DNA of 64,000 bases, from assembly GCA_002428985.1 (NCBI GenBank), contig DIYL01000062.1, forward strand, positions 248,001 to 312,000. Reading direction: 5' to 3'. This document shows positions 1-9,030 of the stretch, piece by piece. The translations under genes and the position numbers were made by a program. The notes below the pieces were generated by a model. The model was not told the origin of the DNA. It did no database searches and worked only from the letters and a program-made list of their open reading frames with translations. The DNA is from Anaerolineales bacterium UBA6055. GTDB lineage: Bacteria > Chloroflexota > Anaerolineae > Aggregatilineales > Phototrophicaceae. Numbering within the stretch: position 1 is the first letter of the stretch; the number at the start of each line of letters is the position of its first letter.

Positions 1-908
1 TCGGATAGAACAACTAACCTGTTTTCTGCGGATACTGCTTGTTCAATTGCTTTGTCTACTGTAATACTATCTTGTACCCAGAAATCCTCTCGTAAATCCC
101 ATGCTTTTTGAGCCAGTTCTGTAGACAGCTCTTGGACAAGCGTTGAATCATTATTCGTCACGACAACCGATGCCCAGCCACCTTCATTGATGTCTAACCA
201 CGGTTGCATTGGAAATGTGGATGCAGAAATAACACGGGGTCGTGTTTCTATCTCACGGGCAAGATCAAACCATTCTTTCATTGGTCCTTTGCTCGTCAAA
301 AATTGCTCTTGATGTGTAATCATGGGAATTTTATGCCATGCGATTATGGGTTTTGTTTTGCCTTCTAATATGGCAAATAACTGCTGTCCTGCTAAATAAC
401 CCGTGTCATAGGGAATATGTGGTTGTGTACGATGTCCAACAAGTCCGTTCACACTATCAACCATCAATTGTGTGAGGTTTGCATGATGGTCTAATGCAAT
501 GACAATCGGGATGTCGTCACCAAGGATGTTACGTGCGATTGCCAACAGATAACCCTCTGTATCAGGTTCATCGACTGATTGTCCTGCTCCATGTAAATCA
601 AAATAGAATGCGTCAACCGCTCCTGCAGCTTCCAGCCCAGAACGTAATTTATCTTCGAAGAATTGCAATGTGTCAGTTGTAATCAGACCACTTGCACCTG
701 CCCACGCCCGAAATAGCGGTACAGGCGTCCACGTTATGCTTGATTCGTCCCCCGCTTTTAGAAATCCAGCAATCGATCCAACTCGCTTAGATTCTTCTAG
801 CATCTCCTCCCCTTCATAAATGCCAAATTCCCGAAATGTATCGACGGTTGTTGCGACGGGACTAAATGTGCTAGTTTCTTGACCGAACTTAGCGATTGCA
901 ATTCGCAT
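1..908 (-). CDS. M81 family metallopeptidase (MlrC-like), C-terminus cut by window edge
   Basis: The frame opens at an ATG at 908 with a very strong Shine-Dalgarno (AGGAGGAGG five bases upstream) and stays open to base 1, so about 302 N-terminal residues are visible and the C-terminal part is missing. The N-terminus (IAKFGQETSTFSP), the DLHGAG motif near residue 105, LDHHAN near 140 and PHIPYDTG near 163 are typical of the MlrC/M81 family, zinc enzymes named after linear microcystin cleavage but found in many bacteria that do not degrade microcystin. It probably cleaves a small peptide or amide. It is divergent from the aminotransferase at 1023 and the two likely share a control region. Family assignment is firm; the substrate is unknown. 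Confidence 0.85.
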   Translation of the reverse strand, partial: MRIAIAKFGQETSTFSPVATTVDTFREFGIYEGEEMLEESKRVGSIAGFLKAGDESSITWTPVPLFRAWAGASGLITTDTLQFFEDKLRSGLEAAGAVDAFYFDLHGAGQSVDEPDTEGYLLAIARNILGDDIPIVIALDHHANLTQLMVDSVNGLVGHRTQPHIPYDTGYLAGQQLFAILEGKTKPIIAWHKIPMITHQEQFLTSKGPMKEWFDLAREIETRPRVISASTFPMQPWLDINEGGWASVVVTNNDSTLVQELSTELAQKAWDLREDFWVQDSITVDKAIEQAVSAENRLVVLS

Positions 909-1022
909 GGTAACCTCCTCCTGACAGTTTATGATATTACAACATTACCGTATCTCGGCAAATTTGGCGAAGTCCGACAATTATCGTTACGATTATGTCA
1001 AAACTTATTGAGGATGAATTTT

Positions 1023-2318
1023 ATGAATCAAGCAGATCAACTTTATCAACAAGCTGTACAAGTGTTACCGGGTGGGGTATGTGCAACTGCTCGTTACCAT
1101 CATGTTTTAAAGCGTCCATTATTTATTGATCGTGGGGATGGCGCGTATGTCTACGATGTTGATGGAAATAAATACATTGACATGTGCATGTCACATGGTG
1201 CATCGTTGCTAGGACATAATCACCCGCGCATCAAAGAGGCGATTATAAAAGCACTTGATATGGGGATCATTTGTGCATATGAGACAGAATATCATACCGC
1301 ACTAGCTCAAAGACTTTCTGAGATTATTCCTTGTGGAGACATGTCGCGATTTTCTGGATCAGGTACAGAAACCATCATGCATGCTATCCGCCTTGCACGT
1401 ACCGCAACGGGGCGCCAAAAAATCCTTAAAATCGAGGGGCATTTTCATGGATATGCTGATGAAATTAATTTTAGCTGGGGACCACCATTAGACAAGGCAG
1501 GCCCTGCACATGCACCGCAACCATACCCTGAGTCAGCCGGGATCCCTCCTGTACTGGCGGATGATATTGTCATGATTCCATATAACGAAACTGATTTGCT
1601 GCGTCAAGCTTTTGAGCAACATCATCAAGACATCGCGATGCTTATTTTAGAACCAATCAATTACGATGCAGGTTGTCTACTGCCTGATGATGGTTATCTT
1701 GAAGTATGTCGAGAATTGTGTGATGAATACGGTGTTGTCCTATTTTTTGATGAAGTACTGACTGCTTTTCGAATGGCATTAGGTGGTGCACAAGAATATC
1801 TAGGGATTACGCCAGACTTATGTGTACTAGGTAAGGCATTTGGAGCTGGTACACCTATCAGTGCTATCAGTGGTAAACGCGAGATTATGTCTCATATGCG
1901 TCCACTAGGGCAAAGTGAGCACAGCGGTACGTATCTGGCGCATCTAACGACAGTGCTTCCTGCTCTCGTCGCCCTAGAAGAATATAGTCAATCCGATTTT
2001 TACACGACATTGAATGCAAAAGCACAACGATTCTATGATGGCTTCCAAGATATTATTGATCGAAGTGGATTAGCAATACGCATCCAGTATGCTGGACCTC
2101 GATTTGGCATGCACTTTGGGTTAGAGGGCAAATTACGTACGTATCGGGATACGATCGGGCGTGATGTTGAGATGGAACGCAAATTTATTGGAGCCTGTTT
2201 AGAACGGGGTGTATATTTCCATACGGCACTGCATCATGGCATGTCGGCAGCACATACAGATGATGATTTAAGTCAAGTCTTGGATGTTATTGAACATGCA
2301 TTGAATGAAATTAAGTAG
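1023..2318 (+). CDS. Class III aminotransferase, glutamate-1-semialdehyde 2,1-aminomutase-like
   Basis: This is a PLP enzyme of 431 residues, the usual length for the family. The ATG at 1023 follows GAGG at 1010-1013; an earlier in-frame start at 879 would run into the divergent MlrC-like gene. GSGTET (about 112-117) should bind the PLP phosphate, EGHFHGY (138-144) and FDEV (242-245) are the expected cofactor contacts, and K271 in VLGKAFGAG is the Schiff-base lysine. The stretch TAFRMALGGAQ matches glutamate-1-semialdehyde aminomutases, but many such paralogs act on other amino acids or amines. No other heme-synthesis gene is nearby and the partner is a peptidase-like gene, so a catabolic transaminase is more likely than hemL. 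Confidence 0.85.
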   Translation: MNQADQLYQQAVQVLPGGVCATARYHHVLKRPLFIDRGDGAYVYDVDGNKYIDMCMSHGASLLGHNHPRIKEAIIKALDMGIICAYETEYHTALAQRLSEIIPCGDMSRFSGSGTETIMHAIRLARTATGRQKILKIEGHFHGYADEINFSWGPPLDKAGPAHAPQPYPESAGIPPVLADDIVMIPYNETDLLRQAFEQHHQDIAMLILEPINYDAGCLLPDDGYLEVCRELCDEYGVVLFFDEVLTAFRMALGGAQEYLGITPDLCVLGKAFGAGTPISAISGKREIMSHMRPLGQSEHSGTYLAHLTTVLPALVALEEYSQSDFYTTLNAKAQRFYDGFQDIIDRSGLAIRIQYAGPRFGMHFGLEGKLRTYRDTIGRDVEMERKFIGACLERGVYFHTALHHGMSAAHTDDDLSQVLDVIEHALNEIK

Positions 2319-2337
2319 TTTGAGGAGTTGTGATATA

Positions 2338-2365
2338 AGGGAACAGTCGTAAGTGCCTGTTCCCT
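2338..2365. terminator. Bidirectional terminator hairpin
   Basis: GGGAACAG (2339-2346) pairs with CTGTTCCC (2357-2364), plus a closing A-T pair, around a 10-base loop. It lies between the converging ends of the aminotransferase and the eCIS-motif protein and is followed by a short T-rich stretch on the plus strand. Confidence 0.7.
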
Positions 2366-2381
2366 ATAAATAGCTTTTGGT

Positions 2382-3956
2382 TTATTGTGATACCATCACG
2401 TTGGCAATCGCTCGTTCGAGCATAGTTTCGTGTTCTGCTGTCCAACCACCATTTTCTGGACGATTTTGCAGCAACATAATTAAGTCTTGCGCACTCTCAG
2501 GTTTACTGAGTCCTTGCAATAGATCACGGGAGTTTGTAACTGGATTAATGCCATCACCTGTGATGCTTGTCGGCAATTTATTTGCTAATTTGCGTAGATT
2601 TTTCATTGTGAATTCATCAAATGGATTGACATCTAGAATGGTCTGTGCGGCATCGACGTTGCCATTCTTTGCCAGTTTAACCAATTCTTCAGCATTCTTT
2701 TGGCGATTCTTACCGCGTGTACCAAGTCCAATTTTGATTAAACCTTTGACTTTACGATATAGGGTTTCTGATGATTCTACAATTGCAGAGATTGCTGCGA
2801 TCGCACCAGTAACTGCAGCCGTTGTTCCACCCGTTAAAACAGTGATAATCAAAGAAATCATGCGGACAACGCGTAGGGCAATTTTCGCCATGCTCGTAGC
2901 AAACGCGCGTCTTGTTTTCTTATATCCATATTTTGCAACGTTGTATAGTTTGCTTTCTTCTTTGGTCTTATCGTTTTTACCCTCTAATGCATCCATACGT
3001 GTCTTGAAACCGTCCCGACGACGTTTGTGATAGTGGAAGGCTTTAACAACCTCGTAGCCAATTAATAGAGGCAACCAGACGAAGCCGATGATCATGTTAA
3101 GGGTTTTCTCAAATGCATTGAATGTTGTCTTCAAAAGCTCGCCAATACCGTCTTTGAGTTTGAGGGCTATTTCTACACCCTTCCCAACAGAGAAGCCCGC
3201 ACTAGTAATCATACCGACATTCAGCGCACCTTCTGCTTTTTCCAACTTCTTACCGATGTTCTGGTCGGATTTCTCAAATTGTTTTGCACTAACAGCAGTC
3301 TCAACCCGTTGATCTTCAAGCACTAGCTGCGAGACTGCATACTGATGACCCTTCTGTTCATTAGCAGGAATCTCGACCCAACCTTCAGCAAAAGCATCGA
3401 CTTCAAAATCTTTCCAATTCTGCGTGAAGGTCTTATCGTTTGGATTTAGTTGCAAATGTGCAGTATATTTATTCAATACTTCTTTCGCAAATTTATCTGG
3501 CATATTAATCAGATGATGAAGCGATTTGATTGAAGAAGTTTGTTGGCTATTATTAAGACTTAATCCAGTTGATTCACTGAAAAGAGGTGGTGGATCATCG
3601 CTTTTATTGTCTTCATCATAGTCCGGTGGAGGGGGAAGTCCACGCGATTCATTATCATTTTCTGGTGGCGGTGGAGGTAATCCACCTTTTTCATCACGCT
3701 GTACCATTTTTAGCTTGGTAAAGTCGCGACCCTGTGGTTTTTGTTTGCGGACAAGCTGAAGAGTTGCTTGGTTACCGAGGACACGTTGTAGTTGCATGAT
3801 TTGTTTGGGAGTGTAATCATCTTGTCCTGAACGGAGCAACATATCGCTATCTTCGATAGGTGCAACAAAATCACCACCAAATCCCTCAAAACCAGATGAA
3901 GTGGTTTGCACATCAGTCTTTGGCTGATTAGTTTGTGACTGTTTGCTAGATTCCAT
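2382..3956 (-). CDS. Orphan protein with eCIS-effector-like N-terminal motif and membrane-active middle region
   Basis: I chose the ATG at 3956 (524 residues); a GTG at 3980 would add eight residues, and neither has a good ribosome site. A TATAAT box reads on this strand at 3995-4000. The first 50 residues are polar and disordered-looking. They are followed by YTPKQIMQLQRVLGNQA, which resembles the LQRxxGNQA segment found near the N-terminus of many proteins tied to extracellular contractile injection systems. Next come proline-rich stretches with runs of P (about residues 90-115), a helical region, and two hydrophobic segments around residues 290-315 and 365-395. The C-terminal 130 residues look helical and are unassigned. 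No eCIS structural gene is visible nearby. The motif assignment is by memory of family patterns and the role as effector or toxin is inference. Confidence 0.55.
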   Translation of the reverse strand: MESSKQSQTNQPKTDVQTTSSGFEGFGGDFVAPIEDSDMLLRSGQDDYTPKQIMQLQRVLGNQATLQLVRKQKPQGRDFTKLKMVQRDEKGGLPPPPPENDNESRGLPPPPDYDEDNKSDDPPPLFSESTGLSLNNSQQTSSIKSLHHLINMPDKFAKEVLNKYTAHLQLNPNDKTFTQNWKDFEVDAFAEGWVEIPANEQKGHQYAVSQLVLEDQRVETAVSAKQFEKSDQNIGKKLEKAEGALNVGMITSAGFSVGKGVEIALKLKDGIGELLKTTFNAFEKTLNMIIGFVWLPLLIGYEVVKAFHYHKRRRDGFKTRMDALEGKNDKTKEESKLYNVAKYGYKKTRRAFATSMAKIALRVVRMISLIITVLTGGTTAAVTGAIAAISAIVESSETLYRKVKGLIKIGLGTRGKNRQKNAEELVKLAKNGNVDAAQTILDVNPFDEFTMKNLRKLANKLPTSITGDGINPVTNSRDLLQGLSKPESAQDLIMLLQNRPENGGWTAEHETMLERAIANVMVSQ

Positions 3957-3994
3957 ATCTATATCACTTTGTTTTAACACATCTTTACAACTGT

Positions 3995-4000
3995 ATTATA
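3995..4000 (-). promoter_or_regulatory. Candidate -10 box for the eCIS-motif gene
   Basis: The minus strand reads TATAAT here, about 38 bases upstream of the chosen ATG at 3956. I see no good -35 at 17 bases, only TTGATT at 4022-4027 with a long spacer, so this is tentative. Confidence 0.3.
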
Positions 4001-4130
4001 CATGAGTTTTGCCGATAGCGGAATCAATCTTTGTAAAAATTGTTCTACAATCTTAAATCGAATTTAACACACATACTAACGACATCTGTTAAAGTAGTTT
4101 GAAAATATGTTGAACCACTAGGGAATTACA

Positions 4131-4913
4131 TTGACACTTACATTTATCCATATTAGTGATACCCATATTAGCGCTAGCAGGGATTATCATCCCGATTGGG
4201 TTCATTCAAATACGAATGATCCGAACATATCTGTCGAACGCTTGCATCGAGTTATTAGTACACTACCTTTTAACTATGATTTTATATTGCATACTGGTGA
4301 TGTATGTGCAGACCCAACCAAAGCGGATTGTTTGATCGCTCGAGATTTATTGTGCCGATTTGACAAACCGATGTACATTTTACCGGGGAATCATGATTCG
4401 GCTGATATGCTGATGACCTATATGCACGACGGTAGTCGACTACACATTTTACGCGATAGCTGTGTGCAAATTGATGATTATCAATTGATAACACTTGATA
4501 CAAATGGATTGGGCAATGCTCATTCACCAACGATTGGTTATGAGCAAATCCTTTGGTTTGATAAGCAAGTTCAAAAGATACAGCGTAAAACAATAATTGC
4601 GACACATCACCCATTGATAAAGACGGGTGTCGCGTGGATAGATAATCAAATGCGGGTACAAAATGGTGAGGCATTACACCATCTATTAAAACCACATGCC
4701 AATCATTTGTGTGGGGTGTTTCATGGTCACATTCATCAGCCGGCTAATAGCTATTATGATGGTGTCATGTATGTGAGTTGTCCATCGACATGGTATAACC
4801 TACATGCTGATCCGACGACACAGACGGATACAGATGATTTAACCATGCCGGGTGGATTTAATGTTGTGATGGTACGTGAAAATCGTACGTTTATCCGACG
4901 CTATGTATTATAA
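4131..4913 (+). CDS. Calcineurin-like phosphodiesterase, CpdA/Icc type
   Basis: The protein of 260 residues starts at TTG (4131), preceded by AGGGA six bases upstream; no ATG fits better. It carries the full metallophosphoesterase set: SDTH near residue 10, HTGD, LPGNHDS, ATHHPL and HGHIH near the C-terminal third. These ligands bind a dinuclear metal centre. Length and motif spacing match class III cyclic-nucleotide phosphodiesterases (CpdA) and GpdQ-like enzymes, so it probably hydrolyses cAMP or a related phosphodiester in the cytoplasm. It stands alone between unrelated genes. The exact substrate cannot be read from sequence. Confidence 0.85.
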   Translation: MTLTFIHISDTHISASRDYHPDWVHSNTNDPNISVERLHRVISTLPFNYDFILHTGDVCADPTKADCLIARDLLCRFDKPMYILPGNHDSADMLMTYMHDGSRLHILRDSCVQIDDYQLITLDTNGLGNAHSPTIGYEQILWFDKQVQKIQRKTIIATHHPLIKTGVAWIDNQMRVQNGEALHHLLKPHANHLCGVFHGHIHQPANSYYDGVMYVSCPSTWYNLHADPTTQTDTDDLTMPGGFNVVMVRENRTFIRRYVL

Positions 4914-4919
4914 AGTAAT

Positions 4920-4951
4920 AAAATACCCATATTAGTTGACAAGGGTATTTT
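4920..4951. terminator. Bidirectional terminator
   Basis: AAAATACCC (4920-4928) pairs perfectly with GGGTATTTT (4943-4951) around a 14-base loop. The A/T-rich outer stem gives a T run in either direction, and it sits between the converging ends of the phosphodiesterase and the pilin-like gene. Confidence 0.75.
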
Positions 4952-4979
4952 CTCAACAATTATTGTCATTTGATTAAAA

Positions 4980-5477
4980 CTACTCTACAAAAAATATGAA
5001 TTTAGACGTTTCGCCTCTATCTGTTTCAGCGAAAATCTCATATCTGCCTGAATCTAATGTACCACCGAGAGCTTCATTATAATCGCCACTTATGTCTCCG
5101 AATACGGCCCATGGCGAGGTTCCTTCGCTTCGGTCAAGAACTGTTCCATCAGGCAGAGTAATCGCGAATTCTATACTTGCTACATCTCCCGATGTATACG
5201 CTCGAAAGTTGATACCTTCACTTAGCGAAATCGCTTGTCCACACTGAGCCCGCTCGACTTCTTGATCTGTAGTTGCATCAATCAGCACATATTTGTGAAC
5301 ACCATCAAGTGCTTGTGTTTCCGCGCCAATTTCATGAATCATACAAAAATAAATATCGCCAATGCTTGTTCCCAATAGAGAAAGCGTCACGATTGCGGCG
5401 ACAGCAACAAGTACCAATATTAGTGCATATTCGACTAAACCTTGCCCTGTCTCCTTTATTTTATGTAATGTAGTCAT
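4980..5477 (-). CDS. Flp-type (type IVb) pilin-like protein with an extra C-terminal domain
   Basis: The ATG at 5477 has AGAGG seven bases upstream, giving 165 residues; the open frame extends further 5' but without support. Residues 8-40 read TGQGLVEYALILVLVAVAA, a prepilin peptidase site followed by a hydrophobic helix with the conserved Glu five residues in, as in Flp pilins and TadE-like minor pilins. Ordinary Flp pilins are about 60 residues. Here about 110 more residues follow with a beta-rich look (one cysteine pair, at CMIHE and QCGQ), ending IFFVE. No tad/cpa assembly genes are adjacent, so it may be a minor or adhesive pilin served by machinery elsewhere. Confidence 0.75.
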   Translation of the reverse strand: MTTLHKIKETGQGLVEYALILVLVAVAAIVTLSLLGTSIGDIYFCMIHEIGAETQALDGVHKYVLIDATTDQEVERAQCGQAISLSEGINFRAYTSGDVASIEFAITLPDGTVLDRSEGTSPWAVFGDISGDYNEALGGTLDSGRYEIFAETDRGETSKFIFFVE

Positions 5478-5822
5478 TAAAAACCTCTCGATAAAAACGA
5501 ATGCATAGTGTTGAAGAGTTTGCTGAAATAATAAAAGCAACTCCCAATGTCTATATATTACAATTAATTTAGAAGTTAAGTTAGTCTTATACGGACGAGA
5601 TAAATAGGTAAAATTCAGGTTAGACAATAGTATGTCGTTTGGAGATTTCAGTAATGTCTATGACATCTCACGAGCGTCGTGAATTAGTAGTTTGATCAGT
5701 TTGACCAAAGCTGGGAAGAATAATTTCGAATGAGATGGTAGTGAATAGTTTATCGTAGAGCTAGGTTATATGTTAGCAGTGTGGGCAATTTCGTTACCCA
5801 CACTGCTAGATTCCAAAATATG
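5478..5822. other. Intergenic region between pilin-like gene and cox operon
   Basis: About 345 bases without a convincing gene. It holds the leader of the pilin-like gene (A/T-rich, 5500-5600), a short palindrome ATGTC-TAT-GACAT at 5654-5666 and the terminator hairpin at 5774-5808. A 14-codon ORF at 5654 with GGAG upstream was not accepted as a gene. Confidence 0.5.
5774..5808. terminator. Terminator hairpin of the cox-like operon
   Basis: A perfect 12-bp stem, TAGCAGTGTGGG (5774-5785) with CCCACACTGCTA (5797-5808), lies 15 bases past the coxM-like stop. There is no long T run, so efficiency is uncertain. Confidence 0.7.
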
Positions 5823-6668
5823 TTAGCTAATTGCCGCTTTAACAGCACGTTTGAGGTATACACCCGCCATATTTTGACGATATGCATCAGGATAAGCAAT
5901 ATCTCCTGCAAGATACTCATCAATATCGGCTTTGATTGCATCAGCTGCTGCTGATAATGCTGAGTCGTCTAGACTTGTTCCCGCAAGAGCAGCTTCTGCC
6001 CCAGTACATTTAACTGCTTTAACTGTTGCACCACCAACTGCCACACTAGCAGATGAGCAAGTATCGCCGTCCATTTCAAGGACAACTGATACACCGACAA
6101 TCGCGTAACGCGATGCAGGGTGAGCAAATTTTGCGTATGCTGATTTGTGACCGCTTAAGTCAGGAATCGTCACACTGGTAATAATTTCATCTTCAGCAAG
6201 ATCGGTCATAAATAAGTCAATGAAGAATTCTTCTGCACCAACAGAGCGTTCACCATCTTTACCCTTGATGTTAATTGTCGCACCAGACGCAACCAAGACG
6301 GATGGCGGATCGGATGCAGGGTCAGCATGGGCAATATTGCCACCAAGTGTCCCAAAGTTACGCACTTGTTGGTCACCAATTTGACCCGCCGCACTTGCGA
6401 GGGCAGGGCACATACTTTGTACATCAGAAGAATCTGCAATCTCAGCATGGGTTGTTGTCGCACCGATAGTCAGACTGCCATTCGCAGAAATCCCTTTAAG
6501 TTCAGTAATGCGCCCGATGTCAATTAGCTTTTCAGGGGCGGACAAACGCAACTTCATAGTTGGAATTAAACTATGTCCACCAGCGATGACTTTAGCTTCA
6601 TCACTCATCATGTCCAGAGCCTGATCAACAGACTCTACTCTTTCATATTCAAATTTAGTTGGCCACAT
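5823..6668 (-). CDS. coxM: FAD-binding medium subunit of a xanthine dehydrogenase/CO dehydrogenase-family hydroxylase
   Basis: A protein of 281 residues, normal for CoxM/CutM. VIAGGHSLIPTMKLRL near residue 30 and GTLGGNIAHADPASD near residue 110 are the two FAD pyrophosphate-binding motifs of the family; the C-terminal CO_deh_flav_C-like domain follows. It passes electrons from the 2Fe-2S subunit to an acceptor through FAD. Its start overlaps the coxL-like stop by 14 bases, so the three subunits are translationally linked in the order S-L-M. The symbol names the family; CO need not be the substrate (see the large subunit). Confidence 0.9.
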   Translation of the reverse strand: MWPTKFEYERVESVDQALDMMSDEAKVIAGGHSLIPTMKLRLSAPEKLIDIGRITELKGISANGSLTIGATTTHAEIADSSDVQSMCPALASAAGQIGDQQVRNFGTLGGNIAHADPASDPPSVLVASGATINIKGKDGERSVGAEEFFIDLFMTDLAEDEIITSVTIPDLSGHKSAYAKFAHPASRYAIVGVSVVLEMDGDTCSSASVAVGGATVKAVKCTGAEAALAGTSLDDSALSAAADAIKADIDEYLAGDIAYPDAYRQNMAGVYLKRAVKAAIS

Positions 6669-9030
6669 TTGCGGAGTCTCCTTCGTTTTTGCTCGCTTCT
6701 TGAATCGCAGCCCAGACTTTATATGGAGTCATCGGCATTTCAATTTTTGTAATACCAAATGGCGCAAGCGCATCAATTACAGCGTTATAAGCAGTTGGTG
6801 TACTTGCAATCGTTCCAGTTTCACCGACCCCTTTTACACCAATTGGATGGTGTGGAGATGGTGTGACTGTTTCATCAATTTCAAAGTTGGGGAACATATC
6901 AGCACGGGGCATGGTATAGTCCATCATTGTCCCTGTTAGGAGCTGACCATTATCATCGTAGATTACGCCTTCACACAATGCCTGTGCGACACCTTGAACG
7001 ACACCGCCATGAATTTGCCCAGCAACAATCACAGGATTAATTTGTGGCCCAACATCATCGACAGCAATATAGCGTTTTAGGTCAACGACACCTGTATCAG
7101 GGTCAACTTCTACAATTGCGATATGTGTACCGAACGGATAGACAAAATTTGGCGGATCATAAAATTGTGATTCTTCAAACCCAGGATCCATACCTTCTGG
7201 CATATTCCATGCGAGGGTTGCCATCAGCGCGACATCTTGAATTGTTTGGAATTTATCAGGTGAGCCTTTTACTGCAAATTTACCGTCTTCATATTCGATG
7301 TCTTCAACCGCCGCTTCAAGTAAATGAGCAGCGAGTGTACGGGCTTTTTCTTTAAGTTTGCGGGATGCCTTAGCCAATGCTGCACCTGTAACAGGTGTTG
7401 TACGGCTACCATATGTACCCCATCCCATCGGTGTTTCGTCAGTATCGCCATGTACAATTTCAATATCATCAACAGGGAATCCAAGCTCCTCGCTGATAAT
7501 TTGTGCCAGTGTTGTTTCTGAACCCTGACCGTGTGGTGATGAACCGATCATTGCCTGAACTTTACCCGTTGGGGTGACACGAATAATTGCACTTTCCCAT
7601 AAACCACCCTGGAAGCCAATTGCTCCTGCAACCTGACTTGGACCAAGACCGCACATTTCAGTATAAGTAGTGACACCGATTCCTATGTAGCGTCCATTTT
7701 TACGCGCTTCGGCTTGTTCTTCACGGAATTTTTCGTATTCAGCCATGCCGAGTGCTTTTTCCAACGCAGGAATATAATCACCACTGTCATAAATAACACC
7801 TGTTGCGGCTTCATATCCATTTTCGAATTTCGGAATCAAATTTTTCCGGCGTAACTCGACAGGATCCATATCAAGTTCTTTAGAGAGCAAATCCATCATA
7901 CGCTCGATTAAGAATGTTGCTTCAGGACGACCCGCACCACGATATGCATCAGTCGGGGCTGTATTGGTCATCACACCGATAGATTCACAGAATGCACTTG
8001 GGATTGTATATGGCCCTGCATACATCAGCCCATGCAAATATGTAGGGACACCGGGCGATGCGGTCGAAATATATGCGCCTAAACCTGCATAGACTGTTCC
8101 ACGAATACCAACGACCTTACCATCGTTATTTGCTGCAATTTCGATGTGTTCAACATGGTCACGTCCATGAATAGTGACCTGATAATTTTCACTACGGGTT
8201 TCTGTCCATTTGACTGGACGATTGAGTTTCATTGCCGCCCACGATACAAGGGCTTCATCAGGGTATACAGGGATCTTACTACCAAAACCACCGCCGACTT
8301 CTGGCGCAATCACGCGGACTTTATTTTCTGCGAGTCCGGTGATGCCACTGATAATGAAACGGTGAATATGCGGATTTTGTGATGTACACCAAAGGGTTAA
8401 TTCTTCCGTTGCCGAATTATACTGTGCTAAGGATGCACGAGGTTCCATCGCTGTTGGGAGTAAGCGCTGTTGAACAATACGATCTTTTACGACAATATCT
8501 GCATCAGCAAAAACTTTATCACTGGCTTCTCTGTCGCCCATAACCCAACGGAATGCGATATTGTTCTCAACATCGTCAAATAATTGTGGCGCACCATCTT
8601 GGGCAGCTTTTTCAGGATTAACAACCGCTGGTAATTCTTCATAATCAACGACGATAGCATCGGCTGCATCCTGTGCTTGATAGCGATCATCTGCTAGTAC
8701 AATCGCTACACCATCGCCAACATGGCGAACTTTACCTTTTGCTAATGCGTGATGATCGGGAGTTTTGAGGTCACTATCAGGGATGAGCCACGCTGTCGGA
8801 ATTGGTGCAAGCGTAATATCTTCGCCTGTGTATACCGCGACAACACCGTCCATCGCTTCTGCTGCTGATGTATCGATGCTTTTGATATTCGCATGTGCAT
8901 AGGGGCTACGCACAACTGCCATATGAAGCAGACCGGGCAATTTAATATCGTCCGTATATTTAGCTTTACCTGTAATTAGACGGGGATCTTCACGACGTTT
9001 AATACCACTACCAAAAATGCGGGTACTCAT
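6655..9030 (-). CDS. coxL: Molybdopterin-binding large subunit, form II CO dehydrogenase-like
   Basis: This is the catalytic subunit (791 residues) of an aerobic molybdenum hydroxylase. VGGGFGSK (about 245-252) and GVGETGTIAS near the C-terminus, containing the catalytic Glu, are family hallmarks. The active-site loop reads AYRGAGR at about 362-368, the form II signature. Form I CO dehydrogenases have AYxCSFR with the cysteine that carries the Mo-S-Cu site, and that cysteine is absent here. Genuine CO oxidation is therefore doubtful, and an aldehyde, purine or N-heterocycle is at least as likely a substrate. The start ATG shares its A with the upstream TAA stop. The coxDEF-type maturation genes lie at 57-61.7 kb. 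Confidence 0.92.
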   Translation of the reverse strand: MSTRIFGSGIKRREDPRLITGKAKYTDDIKLPGLLHMAVVRSPYAHANIKSIDTSAAEAMDGVVAVYTGEDITLAPIPTAWLIPDSDLKTPDHHALAKGKVRHVGDGVAIVLADDRYQAQDAADAIVVDYEELPAVVNPEKAAQDGAPQLFDDVENNIAFRWVMGDREASDKVFADADIVVKDRIVQQRLLPTAMEPRASLAQYNSATEELTLWCTSQNPHIHRFIISGITGLAENKVRVIAPEVGGGFGSKIPVYPDEALVSWAAMKLNRPVKWTETRSENYQVTIHGRDHVEHIEIAANNDGKVVGIRGTVYAGLGAYISTASPGVPTYLHGLMYAGPYTIPSAFCESIGVMTNTAPTDAYRGAGRPEATFLIERMMDLLSKELDMDPVELRRKNLIPKFENGYEAATGVIYDSGDYIPALEKALGMAEYEKFREEQAEARKNGRYIGIGVTTYTEMCGLGPSQVAGAIGFQGGLWESAIIRVTPTGKVQAMIGSSPHGQGSETTLAQIISEELGFPVDDIEIVHGDTDETPMGWGTYGSRTTPVTGAALAKASRKLKEKARTLAAHLLEAAVEDIEYEDGKFAVKGSPDKFQTIQDVALMATLAWNMPEGMDPGFEESQFYDPPNFVYPFGTHIAIVEVDPDTGVVDLKRYIAVDDVGPQINPVIVAGQIHGGVVQGVAQALCEGVIYDDNGQLLTGTMMDYTMPRADMFPNFEIDETVTPSPHHPIGVKGVGETGTIASTPTAYNAVIDALAPFGITKIEMPMTPYKVWAAIQEASKNEGDSANVAN

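Noticed and set aside
879..1022. N-terminal extension of the aminotransferase frame
   Set aside because: It overlaps the start and ribosome site of the divergent MlrC-like gene, has no ribosome site, and the family length fits the start at 1023.
2377..3030. Plus-strand ORF of 217 codons opposite the eCIS-motif gene
   Set aside because: It is the antisense shadow of a frame with better start and protein-like composition, and its translation shows no family motif.
5654..5698. Short ORF of about 14 codons with GGAG upstream
   Set aside because: It is too short and followed by repeated stops; the nearby palindrome explains the sequence better.
6655..9030. True aerobic CO dehydrogenase (form I)
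   Set aside because: The active-site loop reads AYRGAGR, lacking the cysteine of form I, so CO oxidation is not supported.
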